From the NCBI GenBank assembly GCA_013423325.1, contig BLJB01000003.1:496001-560000 (forward strand): a DNA stretch of 64,000 nucleotides, written 5' to 3'. Shown one piece after another: positions 54,671 to 64,000 of the stretch (position 1 is its first letter; each line of letters opens with the position of its first letter). The notes beneath the pieces were generated by a model. The model saw nothing but the letters and a program-made list of their open reading frames with translations. It was not told the origin of the DNA and did no database searches. This stretch comes from Usnea hakonensis (taxonomy: Eukaryota > Ascomycota > Lecanoromycetes > Lecanorales > Parmeliaceae). The position numbers and the translations under genes are program-made.

Positions 54671-55757
54671 CTATGAGAAGTCCTCTTCTTTGGCCTTCAT
54701 CTCATGGCTGATCCTATTCACATACTGTTAGCGAGAGTTTGGCGCACGAGTTGGAATACCTACGTAGTCAACATGGTCTCATCCCATTTTGACATCGTAT
54801 GCTTCACGTTCATTCGATCGTTTTGACTGGAAGTGGAATGGTGCCCGTACCATTCCACTTGCTTGGCTTCAAATGCTTGACTGTCTCCTCGCTCCACTGC
54901 CTCCATGAGACCTCCAAGCCACGCTATTTCTCCTCCACTGTACGAAAGGGAAGAAGTCATTCTCTGATAACCTTGCAACGCCCGCATTGCGCCTACTATA
55001 TCAAGCGCAAGGTGGCAATATCCAGCCTGCAAGAGGTATTTGGGAATGGAATATTTCATAGACTCTTTCGAGAGACACTGATCGGCCGCGTGCTCAAATC
55101 GATTGATCGCGTCCACGTAGTCACCATCCAGTGCAGCATATTCAGCCGACTTTATACTGAGCCTATTGGCAGTCATGGCGGCGTTATCACCTTCAAACCA
55201 TTGCGCTGCCAGTGCGTACGCCTGTCTTGCATTTGCACTGTCGCGCTGTTCCTCGTATAATTGGGCCAACTGTTCCTGATATGTTGCTGCTCTTCGGAAA
55301 TTTCCCCCGTCATCGATAAAGTGTTGTACAATTTGTGAGAGCACTCGTGATGCGTCTCCAGGGTAATCTTTTCGGTAGGCTTTGGAGGCTTCTATGAGCG
55401 TATTTGCCATATCATTAGTTTCGTTAATGGAGCCTTGGATAGTAGCTGCCTGGGTGCAAAGGTTAGAGTAGAATATCGTTTGGACGCAGAGGAGGTGGAG
55501 GATGGGAAGAGAAGACAAGAGAAGGAAAGGAGAAGATGTACCTTTTCATATGCCCGTCCTGAATCTAGCCCCTTGTTCTGTACCCTGTATGCAACTGCAG
55601 CTTTGATGTAGAGCGCCGCAGCATCCTCACACTTGTCCGTACTTGCGGAGCTGAAGCCGAGGAATCTACCTACCTTGGCTAAGGAGTTGCCGGAGCCAAT
55701 GCTCGAGTAGGCTTTGTCTGCTTGAGCGAGTAGTCTTTCTGGATCTTGTGCCATCAT
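54671..55757 (-). CDS. SEC17: Alpha-SNAP (vesicular-fusion protein SEC17)
   Basis: Adaptor that loads NSF onto SNARE complexes. Three exons. The first starts MMAQDPERLLAQADKAYSS (ATG 55757 or 55754) and ends GRAYEK; the second holds TPR-like helices (AATIQGSINETNDMANTLIE, ...YPGDASRVLSQIVQHFIDDGG, ...QWFEGDNAAMTANRLSIK). The open frame would end at 54760, but an intron (GTAGGT, CTAAC branch, AATAG acceptor) adds a short third exon TISHEMKAKEEDFS to the stop at 54671, ending as other Sec17 proteins do with acidic EEDFS. The length is then normal. This is the fifth vesicle-traffic gene of the window. Confidence 0.92.
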
Positions 55758-56126
55758 ATGAGATACTGTCGAAGGCACTACGGAAATGTTATAGCTTGCA
55801 CCTACCACGTTATAGCCAAGTGCCAAGCCTTTGTGTATGGTTCTTTGGAGCGCTAGCAGGCTTAGCGGTAATTTAACGAGTATCAAAAGTAAGGTAAAGT
55901 CTCTACTTTACTTTCACAAGGAATCATTGTTATACTGATCCATGTAGAAGTCGAAAGATTCAAGTTGACTTTATCATTCTTTGGTTCGCCCTCTGCGAAC
56001 AGATAGAAAGGCATCAGTACATACTCATGTTCAATTATCTTATCGTACCACTCGCGTAGAAGAATATAATGAAATGCTGCTTTGTGGCTACGGAGACAAG
56101 ATATCACAACCCAAGACCCAGGCTTC

Positions 56127-57110
56127 TTATATCACGTTCCCAAAAATCCCAGTGAAAACCTCCGGGAATTTGATATTGCTAGTTTCCAGTGTATAAATCA
56201 ATGATAGCTCTTCTTTAACATCAGGATCTCTTATTCTGGCACCCCCAGATAGCTCTCCACCAGCCAAGAATATCTTCTCGTTGTAAACACACCTTCCATG
56301 ACCAGACCAAGGCGATGGAGAGAAGCCCAGATCTTGGAAAGCATACCAGCGTCGACTTGCAATTACGAGCGCGGCTCAATCCCCAAGGTCAAAACACTCG
56401 CTGTTGCGACCTCCAAATATATGCATCACACCATCAACGACTGCCGCTGCATGCCCTCCGCGACACTCTCCGGGAGATGACCTACGCAGTCCAATTTTGT
56501 CAGCCATTTGGGTAAGAGAATTGCCAGACGTCAGAAAACCAGAGCGTTCTGTTGGTGCCGCCAAATATGTCATAAGGTTAGAACAACCCTTGAGCAACCG
56601 AAGAACATACAGATAGAGCTTGTCATCCCAGGAGACCATTGTATGATCTGCTCTTGCAAGTGGTCTCTCTGGATAGGCATCGTTTGGCAACCAGAATTCC
56701 CAATCCGCAGTTGGATCCGAATGGTTTTCAGGGAAACCGCTGCCGTCGAATATATATAAGTCGTTGAGATACGTACCCTCATCTTGTCCCTCGAAGACCA
56801 GGAGGCGGGGATCAAGGTAATTCAGGGTATCGCCGTATTTACCAGAAGGTCCTGACCGAGTTGGAAGTCTCATCCATCTGTTAGGACCCCACTAGATTAG
56901 TCTTGGACTGACGTAAAGGCTGATGTGGCCTTACTAATATCCCATAGGTACTCTACTACTTGGCTTGCCACCAAAGAAAATCATACCCTTGCCGATTGAG
57001 ACAGCCGTATGCCCAACTCGCGGGCCAAACCCTTCTGGCTGTGTTGCTATCGAATAGCATGTCCACGTCTCATTTGCTTCAAAGAACCAGACATCATTCT
57101 TGACAGTCAT
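56127..57110 (-). pseudogene. Decayed kelch-repeat gene, Tea1/KelA-like
   Basis: On the minus strand one can read, in order, VKNDVWFFEANETWTC, GFGPRVGHTAVSIGKGMIFFGG, GPSGKYGDTLNYL, NDLYIFD, ADWEFWLPND, RADHTMVSWDDKLYL, FGGTNRTLWFSDVWQF, KWLTKLDCVG, SPGECRGGHAAAVVDGVMH, IFGGRNSECFDLGD, IASRRWYAFQDLG and SGHGRCVYNEKIFLAGG. This is the kelch propeller of the Tea1/KelA polarity proteins. Four lesions are seen. The FGGTN piece follows an intron that should end in CAG but ends in CAT (near 56568). The SDVWQF, KWLTKLDCVG and SPGECRGG pieces lie in three different frames. An in-frame TGA (56376-56378) replaces a Leu-like codon after DLGD. The first kelch repeat and the C-terminal coiled coil are absent. 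No product is expected. Confidence 0.8.
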
Positions 57111-57871
57111 ATACTGCACGATTTCTCCGCGCAGAAATCAACACCAGCTGCTCCCTCTGTCTCTGAAGACTGCTCTCTTCCAAATTACTAAAAGGATCGC
57201 TTTATTAAATTGTAGTAATCGACGGGTGGAGGAGCGAATCTGGTGTTGAGGCGATTTGTGTGTGACCTTTTGAATGACGGACAGGCCAAGCTTTAGGCCC
57301 TAAGGTACTGTAGCTTGTTGGGGCCTAAAGCTTAATGTGTCTGTGCAGAATACAGTTTGACTAGAGGAGCGGACGAAGGGAATGTGGATGGGATCATCTT
57401 TTTCATTCCTCCACCTTATACCTTACTCTGTGGAGTCAGAGGCCAATGGCTGGACGGACAATTCCATTCATATTACTCTATATCCCAATCGATACCCTGG
57501 TCTTGTCATCCTATTCCCGTAGGGCTCGGAAATAAGGAGCTTATCATGGCCACGATAAGGTACCTTATACTACTCAGAAAAGCTACGCTGTGACTCTAGG
57601 AGTTGGTACAATATAGAACTTCAACATGCCAACATGCCAACATGCTCCCAAGCCTGACCATACCAACTGACTGAACCATCCAGCTAAGACAAAGACATCA
57701 TACAACCACCACTAATTCTATGCCGTCGTGGTTCGGTCTAACTCAAGAGATGGTGCCAATGTTTATTCTCACTCAAGGGCCGCTTCAATGGGCGCGGTCT
57801 GATCGTTCTTGTCTCATAAATCGTCCCTCTCCTCTTTTTTTCTTTCTAAACAGCGCTGAACCCGTCTTGCA
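57111..57871. other. Intergenic region
   Basis: Contains a short inverted TTTAGGCCCTAAGG...GGGGCCTAAAGC pair (57290-57330) and an ACATGCCA triplication near 57624-57645. The right end is the P450 promoter and leader. No gene. Confidence 0.45.
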
Positions 57872-59479
57872 ATGCATAGCCCATTACGCGACACAAGCTC
57901 GTTGGCTTTTATCCTTACTCTCGGGATACTTGGCTATCAACTCAAGAATCTCAATCCACTTAGCCTTGTATCATGGTTTCTAATCCTCCCCATTAGCTGG
58001 TTGATATATCGCTGCTGGATCTATCCTTTCTATATCTCCCCGCTACGCGAAATCCCAACAGTACCGTGCAACCCCCTTTGGGGCCACTACTTCGCCATCA
58101 TCAAAGAAGAAGCCGGTGTGCCTTTTCGGCTCTGGCACCAGCGATACGGGAACATAATTCGATTCTTCTTGCCTTTTGGGATCGAGGTCATCTCCGTAGC
58201 CGACGAGAAAGCACTGAAGCAGATGACCGTCCAAGATCCATACAATTTCCCGTATCCTCTCAGAGTTTATATTTCGCTACGAAGCGTTCTGGGCAAAGGC
58301 CTGTTGCTCGCTCAGGGTGAAAATCATGCTCATCAACGAAAGATTCTGGGGCTGGCTTTCTCGAATGCCTCAATCAAATCACTGTCGCCAATCTTCTGGG
58401 ACAAAGCTTTGTTGATTACCAAGATATGGCGGCAACAGTTCGTGTCTCAAGCGGTTCGGTATAGATCTATCGATACACTCGACTGGTCGACAAGGGCTGC
58501 AGTGGACATTATCGGTGAAGCAGCGTTCGGCGTCAAAATCGACTCTCTCCGCAACCCAGAGGCGCCAATCAACAGAGCGTACCGGATAGTGGCCAGCACT
58601 GAACACAATCTTATTCAAGGTCTTCGATTCTTTTTCACGTACTTGAAATATATTCCAATACGTGTCAGTAGCGAGGTCCAAAAGTCGCGAGAGATCATCA
58701 AAAGAGAGGCAGGCGTCATAGTAGATGGCAAACTCAAGCACAAGTCGACTGCTGCAGACGAGAAAGACATCATGTCCCTTATCATCAAGACGAACGAAAG
58801 CATCGCCTTGCCAGAAAGCCAGATGACACTCGCGACGCTCAAAGACCAAGTCCGAACTTTCATTGGAAGCGGCCACGATACAACGTCCGTAGCCTTGGCA
58901 TGGACTCTTCTCCTTCTCGCTCAAAATCCAGACGTTCAGGCCAAACTGCGAGAAGAGATACGGGAGCACATGCCATTCCTGTCCACTCCGGGAAGTGAAG
59001 ACGTGGCCAGCCAAGAAGACTTCCCAGATGCGGACCGGCTGCCCTACCTCAACTCGGTCACCCGGGAATGTCTCCGATTCATTCCTCCGATCCCTCTCAC
59101 CATGCGGCAAACCTGCTCTCCCACCCATCTCGGGTCCTACCCTATCCGGCCGGGCACCCTGGTTTTGATCCCCATCAACGCCATCAACCGTCTGCCCTGC
59201 TATTGGGGCGACGATGCCGACACTTTCGATCCCGAACGCTGGAAGAATTTACCCCCGGAGTGGGCGACCAGCTCTTACATGACCTTTATGCAGGGTCCGA
59301 AAGGGTGCATCGCGCGCAAGTTTGCCGAGACGGAATTCAAGATCCTGCTGTGCTGTTTGATTGGCCGGTTCAACTTCGGTATTGATGAAATGGCGGTCAA
59401 TCCAGCGAGGTGGAAGATGTGGAGGGTGGTCTTGAGACCAATGTGGGGGTTGAACTTGAAGGTCAGTTTGATCGAGTAG
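57872..59479 (+). CDS. Cytochrome P450 monooxygenase
   Basis: An intronless 535-residue P450 anchored in the ER by an N-terminal segment (LVSWFLILPISWLIYRCWIY). The I-helix reads FIGSGHDTTSVALAW (residue about 330), the ExxR motif is RECLRF (about 399), the PERW motif is FDPERW, and the heme loop is FMQGPKGCIARKFA with the ligand Cys at about 479. Against the usual FxxGxRxCxG, the Arg is Lys and the last Gly is Ala. Family is fungal CYP4/CYP5-like in style, but the exact family is not called. No synthase, transferase or regulator lies next to it, so a cluster role is unlikely; detoxification or lipid oxidation is a guess. Being intronless among intron-rich genes, it could be acquired or retroposed. 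Confidence 0.88.
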   Translation: MHSPLRDTSSLAFILTLGILGYQLKNLNPLSLVSWFLILPISWLIYRCWIYPFYISPLREIPTVPCNPLWGHYFAIIKEEAGVPFRLWHQRYGNIIRFFLPFGIEVISVADEKALKQMTVQDPYNFPYPLRVYISLRSVLGKGLLLAQGENHAHQRKILGLAFSNASIKSLSPIFWDKALLITKIWRQQFVSQAVRYRSIDTLDWSTRAAVDIIGEAAFGVKIDSLRNPEAPINRAYRIVASTEHNLIQGLRFFFTYLKYIPIRVSSEVQKSREIIKREAGVIVDGKLKHKSTAADEKDIMSLIIKTNESIALPESQMTLATLKDQVRTFIGSGHDTTSVALAWTLLLLAQNPDVQAKLREEIREHMPFLSTPGSEDVASQEDFPDADRLPYLNSVTRECLRFIPPIPLTMRQTCSPTHLGSYPIRPGTLVLIPINAINRLPCYWGDDADTFDPERWKNLPPEWATSSYMTFMQGPKGCIARKFAETEFKILLCCLIGRFNFGIDEMAVNPARWKMWRVVLRPMWGLNLKVSLIE

Positions 59480-59769
59480 TAGAGGCGGCATAGTAGACGG
59501 GGTGGGGTCTTTAGCCTGGGGTCGCCAGCGGAGGAGCGAGGGAGGAGCGGGGGATGTTTTGGCAGCCAGACTGGGAAAAGGTAGGTGATATATCCAGAGG
59601 AGTTGTCAGTAGTACTTTATCGTAGATAGAGGATATGGCTTCGAGAAAGCCAATCCATGCTACGGTTATGTACTTAGACCCCAAGGTGGTAGCTGAGAGG
59701 GCTGAAATGGCATCAAAAGTCTGTCGACGTGCTTTTCAACGATCTCGCACTCGCTGACACCTACCCTAG

Positions 59770-60829
59770 CTCTATGTTGCCTTTAATCTGTTCTCAATTG
59801 CTACTTTGGCGTGCATCAAGATTAGCGCGGTCTTGTTCTACCGTCGCATCTTCTGCATCCATGGCTGCCGGAGCTTCTTCAATACTTTCAGAGTTTTGAC
59901 AATTATTATCATCATTACTTGGATGGTGGGATATATGATGTTGACAGGCCTGTCTTGTGGTACTCACTTTTCCGCGCTCTGGGGCAGCCAAAAGGCTTTT
60001 TCGAAATATTGTCAAACACAACACAAGTTCTTGCTCAGTTTTTCAATATCGGATTTCCTCCTTGATCTGTGGATATTGGGTCTGCCTATGCCTAAGGTGC
60101 GTATCTTCAGACTAAACGGATCGAGGTCATGGACTAACATTGAACATAAGATCTGGGCTCTCCACTCGACGGTCAGGCGTAAAATAGCCGTCACTGGTGC
60201 ATTTCTACTAGCATTTGCGTCAGCCCCACCCCCAATCCTTCAGGTCGATAATCTTAACTGACTACTTAATAGAGGACTAGGTGCGTGTATCACCCGAATG
60301 GTAATATACATCCAGATCATTATTGGTAAGTTCGCTCAAACTAAGCCTTGTCTGACATTGTGACCGTTACTGACATATTCTCCCAGGAACGATATCGATA
60401 CTTGACCCAGAATGTATGATTATAACCTTACCGTCTCTTGATAAGTACTGCTGACCAAATTTGGAAGTGCTCAATACCGAACCAATCTACTATACCACGC
60501 TCGAGTGCGGGCTAAGCTTGATCGCCGTAAACCTTCCCTCGCTCTGGTATCTATTTAGCAATACCGTGCCAGATTACATCCTCCAAAGCGTGCGAAGCAT
60601 CATGTCACTTCGGTCCGAGCCCTCGGCTGGCCACGGAAGTACGCAACCGTCGCAGCTCAAGGGGAGAAGTAACTCCAGCTCTTCGCGCTCCCACATACTC
60701 GCAACCGATACCCCTCATATTGAGACGCACGCGTTGCGTGATTTGGACGACAGTGGCCAGAGATCGGACTTGTCGAACGGTAAGATACATGTCAGGGAGC
60801 AGATGTCGCACACTGCTACTCACGTCTGA
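59770..60829 (+). pseudogene. 5'-truncated fungal rhodopsin-domain membrane protein
   Basis: Exons: 59770 onward (LYVAFNLFSIATLACIKISA, FYRRIFCIHGCRSFF, ending GLPMPK), IWALHSTVRRKIAVTGAFLLAFA, GLGACITRMVIYIQIIIG, GTISILDPE and LNTEPIYYTTLECGLSLIAV, with a long Ser-rich cytosolic tail to 60829. The introns have good signals (AATAG and CCCAG acceptors). These pieces match helices 4-7 of the integral membrane proteins of the PTH11-like rhodopsin-domain family. The first three helices (about 100 residues) are missing: only 290 bp separate the first exon from the P450 stop and no coding trace is seen there. Either the 5' end was lost when this junction formed, or an unusual upstream exon is unseen. 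Start therefore unknown. Confidence 0.6.
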
Positions 60830-62634
60830 GGGATGGAAAGGCAATGAGTCCTAAGATCTCATTCGATTGAATCCCGAACGAAGATCAGATCTGGCTTCGG
60901 GAATATGGGGAGCACCACTTTATGCCCTTAATTTCTGTTACGATGCTAGGGTACAAGGAGTAAAAGCAAGTTCCAAACCTTGTCATTCCTGCAAAACCTC
61001 CCTATGAAACCTAGCTGAATGCCCATCATCAACATCATCTCCTCACCACCCTCCTAACCATCTAATACCCAAACCCTCTCCCAACACAACAGCTACCGCA
61101 CCAACACAAACACCCCTACCTACCTCCTTAAACACCACTTATATATCAAACCACCAACCTCAAAGCACCCCAAGACCCTATCATCAAATAAATCCTATAC
61201 ATACATACAATTGCCCCGTTCGGTAGAACGTAAGCCCTCAAAAATACCACGGCTGCCTGAACACAACACGATCCAGCCTCCCTCCCTACACGAATAGATC
61301 CTCGATCGAAAGAGACGCATCATTCTCATCGTCCCCAGCAGAAATCCCCCCTTGCACTTACCTTCCCTTTCCTTCCCCTCCCCTCCCCGTCCTTCAAACT
61401 ACAACTAGCACGTCTAAGATGCTGACCAATCCCTCTCCCTCTCCCTCGAGCTTGATAAAACTGCCCCTTAATTTACATCCTCTCCCTCCTCCAACCCCCC
61501 CCTCACAAAAAAATAGATACCCAAATACCCAACACAGAAACCTACTCCCGTACTCCCAATCTTTCGATCAGGTTATATTTTTCTCCCCCCCGCCTTCTAC
61601 TCTACTCTACTCTATATATCATATCTGATTCTCTATCTACCTTATACCTATCTATAGTCATTGCATGACTACTCCCACAGCTCGTATCTCGTATCGAGCA
61701 GCTCGTATCTCGTATTGAGTAGTTTATGCTTACCCTGTCCTGTCCTGTGAGAGGCGTAGGGACTTTTTATCTTGATGACGGGATCTTGATGATGGGATGA
61801 GGGGGGGGGGAAGGATGGGAGGATGGGAGGATGGGGTGGAGGGGTGGGATGGGATGCTAGGGGGTGGAGGGGGGATGTGGGATGTTGAGGCTAGGGTAGG
61901 TGGGGTTGTGTAGGAGTGTTGAGGGTAGGGGAGTAGAGTTGAGTGTAGGAGAGTGTAGTGTAGTTTAGTGCGTCTAGCAAGGCGGCGCTGTGTGAGGGAA
62001 AGGAGGGGGTTAGTTTGGTTAGTATGGTTTGTATTGTTATATTTGGTTTGCTGTGTCGGGGGAATGATGGTGTGGGGTTGTGTTGGGGGTTTAATAGTAA
62101 TAGTAGAACTAGAGAGGGAAAGGGGCCCACGCGGTGGAGCTGGAAGAGGGAAATACTAGTAATAGAGGGGGTGGGAAAGGGTTACGGTTAGGGTAAATAG
62201 TTAAGGTAGTGATATAAAAAGGATGGTTTGATGTGGTTCTTCAAGGGTGCGTCAATTGCAGGCGTGGACTTCTGTATGTGCGACGTTGTGGGTTGGGAGG
62301 GTGGAGGGGGGAGGGGGTAAAAGGGTTGTAAGAAATGAGGTTGGGAATGGGGCCGGATTTGGTGCTGTGGGGAGAATGAGAGTGGGAGAGGAAGGGTTGG
62401 TGAGTTGTGATGAGAATGGTATGTCTTGTGGTAGTGGTTATTTATTTGCTTGGTTGGAGAGCTTTCGACACTTTGGTAATTGATGGGGGCAACAAGGTGC
62501 TCTGGAAGCGGGAAATGTTGAAAGTTCAGTGGCAAGCGCGGCCTTGTATTTCTTGGTATATAGGCGGTGAAGGAATAAAGGGTTGAGAAGGACAAGAAGT
62601 GAAATATATTGAATACTCCTGAGGATTTACGTGA
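60830..62634. other. Gene-free C-rich then G-rich stretch
   Basis: Plus-strand C-rich DNA (about 61020-61600) gives way to G-rich DNA (about 61790-62420) through a short repeat zone. No protein signature is seen on either strand. The open frames here are Pro/Ser/His-rich or Gly/Val-rich and are artefacts of the composition. Confidence 0.5.
61679..61722. repeat. 21-bp tandem duplication (AGCTCGTATCTCGTATYGAG)
   Basis: Two copies of an AGCTCGTATCTCGTAT-type unit in tandem, at the C-rich to G-rich switch. Confidence 0.85.
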
Positions 62635-64000
62635 TCAAGCTTGATCACCGAATATCTCCTTGACGAGACCTTTCTTGTTGACTTTGAAATTGTCAGCGTG
62701 AACGAACATGGGTGCCAGAGGTGAAGAGAACTAACTTTTTCCCATGGCATTCTTAGGTAATTCTTCTACCGCCCTCAACTCCTGTGGTATCTTGTAGTTC
62801 GCAAGCTTATCCTTTAGCGCCCTCCGCATGTCCATGACGCCCCATGTCTTTCCCCCTCTTCCAGTCTGCGCATATGTAGGGTTCAAGACGACCACCGCTG
62901 CTACTTTCTGGCCCCATTGCTCCGAGGTGACTCCGACGACTGCTGCTTCCGAGATTTGAGGTCTGGGAATTTATTAGCTACGGAGGCGAGGAGGTATACT
63001 TCCGGTTGCGACTAACAAGGACAAAAGCTCTCTCTCAATCTCTAGAGCGCTGACCTTCTCTCCTCCACTCTTGATGATATCCGTGCTCTTCCGCCCTCTG
63101 ATGAAATACATCGGACCCTTGGCCCATTCTTGCCCGCTTTGTCCTGCGCTATCCACTCTTTTCCTCGTCGCAATATCCCCAGTCTTGAACCATTTGCCAC
63201 CTCCGTCATCTGATGCGACAAATTCTTCAGAAGTCGCCTTCTCGTTGCGCCAGTATTCGTCAAAGACAGTGGGACCTCGGAGCTGTATCTCTCCTTCTCT
63301 TTCCTTTCCGCCCTCGTCAACTTCTTGTCCTAGGGGAATGACCTCGTTGGTCTCGGAGTCCACCAGGCGGACCTGGACAGAAGGTAATGGCCATCCTACA
63401 CTGCCATCCACTCGGTCTCGAAAGTCTAAACCGCAGCTCAAAGCCATACCAACTTCAGTCATGCCGTAGCGCTCAAGCAAGACGTTGCCGCCGCTCAGCT
63501 CCGTCCACGAGTTTTTCGTCGGCGTCGGTAATGCCGCGGACCCGGAGATATTGAGACGTAGATTTTCGGGCAACAAAGCTTTCTTGACAGCTTCTTGCTT
63601 GGTTTCCGCGAGCTTGTCGAATGAAGAGAGGAAGCGATTGTATATTGTAGGAACGACTGTCAGAAATGTAATGGGCGTTCTGGACTTCTCTTGCATGAAT
63701 GGTGCCGCTAGGCGCTCCCAGACTGCGTCCACGTTGAATGGAAACATGAACTCAATGGTTGAACCGGCAAAGAGAGGGGTGAGGAGGGCATTGACGGTGC
63801 CATGGATGTGATGAAGGGGGAGGACGTGGAGGAGGTGATCGCGTGAGGTGTATTTCCAGGCTTTGTGAAGTGACTCGGCTTGAGCGGTGAGTACTTTCTC
63901 TGAAAGGAGGACGCCTTTCTATGGAAGTATCAGCGGCAGCTTCGAGTGTAGTGTAAGTATATATACCGGCCGACTGGTGGTTCCCGATGTGTACAACATC
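62635..64000 (-). CDS. AMP-dependent acyl-CoA synthetase (ACSF3-like), partial
   Basis: The gene enters from the right edge; the window starts inside the adenylation P-loop (YTSGTTSRP|KGVLLSE across a 45-bp intron). Downstream come HLLHVLPLHHIHGTVNALL, FPFNVDAVWERLAAPF, SGSAALPTPT, LLERYGMTEVGMAL, GWPLPSVQVRLVD, GEIQLRGPTVFDEYW, KTGDIATR, FIRGRKSTDIIKSGGEKVSALEIE and VVGVTSEQWGQKVAAVVV, then the catalytic Lys region (ELPKNAMGK) and a last short exon (VNKKGLVKEIFGDQA) ending at 62635. The GGEKVSALEIE motif recalls malonyl-CoA synthetase ACSF3, but substrate specificity is unproven. It activates a carboxylic acid to its CoA ester. The N-terminal part lies outside the window. Confidence 0.9.

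Noticed and set aside
57872..60829. P450 plus membrane protein as a biosynthetic cluster
   Set aside because: No synthase, terpene cyclase, transferase, transporter or pathway regulator is present nearby.
61020..62420. Telomere-proximal or centromeric DNA
   Set aside because: No TTAGGG array or satellite; ordinary genes follow on both sides.

Overview
The window looks like nuclear DNA of a filamentous ascomycete (Pezizomycotina, possibly Leotiomycetes). The basis is many genes split by short GT-AG introns (about 40-115 bp) with CTAAC/CTGAC-type branch sites, a RID/Masc1-type DNA methyltransferase, a Tea1/KelA-like kelch relic, a fungal rhodopsin-domain membrane protein and a helo-like N-terminal domain. 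I could not run searches, so the lineage is an inference.

Layout. 0-16 kb: a probable mitoribosomal protein mS26, a glycosylated multi-pass membrane protein, a Cys-rich surface receptor-like protein, a BTB protein, a secreted protein built from two copies of one domain, a TLC-domain membrane protein, a SprT-like metalloprotease and a helo-like fragment. 16-31 kb: a coiled-coil protein, kynurenine 3-monooxygenase (BNA4) divergent from methionine aminopeptidase 1 (MAP1), two folylpolyglutamate synthase paralogues flanking an amino-acid permease, and pescadillo (NOP7). 31-41 kb: SAR1, Rab5/YPT5, the phosphoinositide phosphatase SAC1, an RRN9-domain Pol I factor and a RID-type cytosine methyltransferase. 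41-55 kb: a proline-rich secreted repeat protein, nicotinate phosphoribosyltransferase (NPT1), SYM1/Mpv17, an SSO syntaxin, an F-box protein, eIF4E and alpha-SNAP (SEC17). 55-64 kb: a kelch pseudogene, a one-exon cytochrome P450, a 5'-truncated rhodopsin-domain gene, a long gene-free low-complexity stretch and a partial acyl-CoA synthetase running off the right edge.

Most of the window is housekeeping. Five genes act in vesicle traffic (SAR1, YPT5, SAC1, SSO, SEC17). Two feed NAD synthesis by separate routes (BNA4 de novo, NPT1 salvage). Two act in rRNA synthesis and ribosome assembly (RRN9, NOP7). I saw no CRISPR array, convincing tRNA, intact transposon or biosynthetic gene cluster.

The least expected signal is compositional. 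At about nine places a C-rich block of roughly 160-580 bp switches abruptly to a G-rich block on the same strand, inside genes on either strand and in two gene-free stretches. Other points of note are the kelch pseudogene with its frames, stop and splice site broken, the divergent second folylpolyglutamate synthase, the RID enzyme with altered catalytic motifs, and two secreted proteins that grew by internal duplication. Start codons and exon edges were placed by hand from splice signals and family resemblance; multi-exon genes are given as one span.
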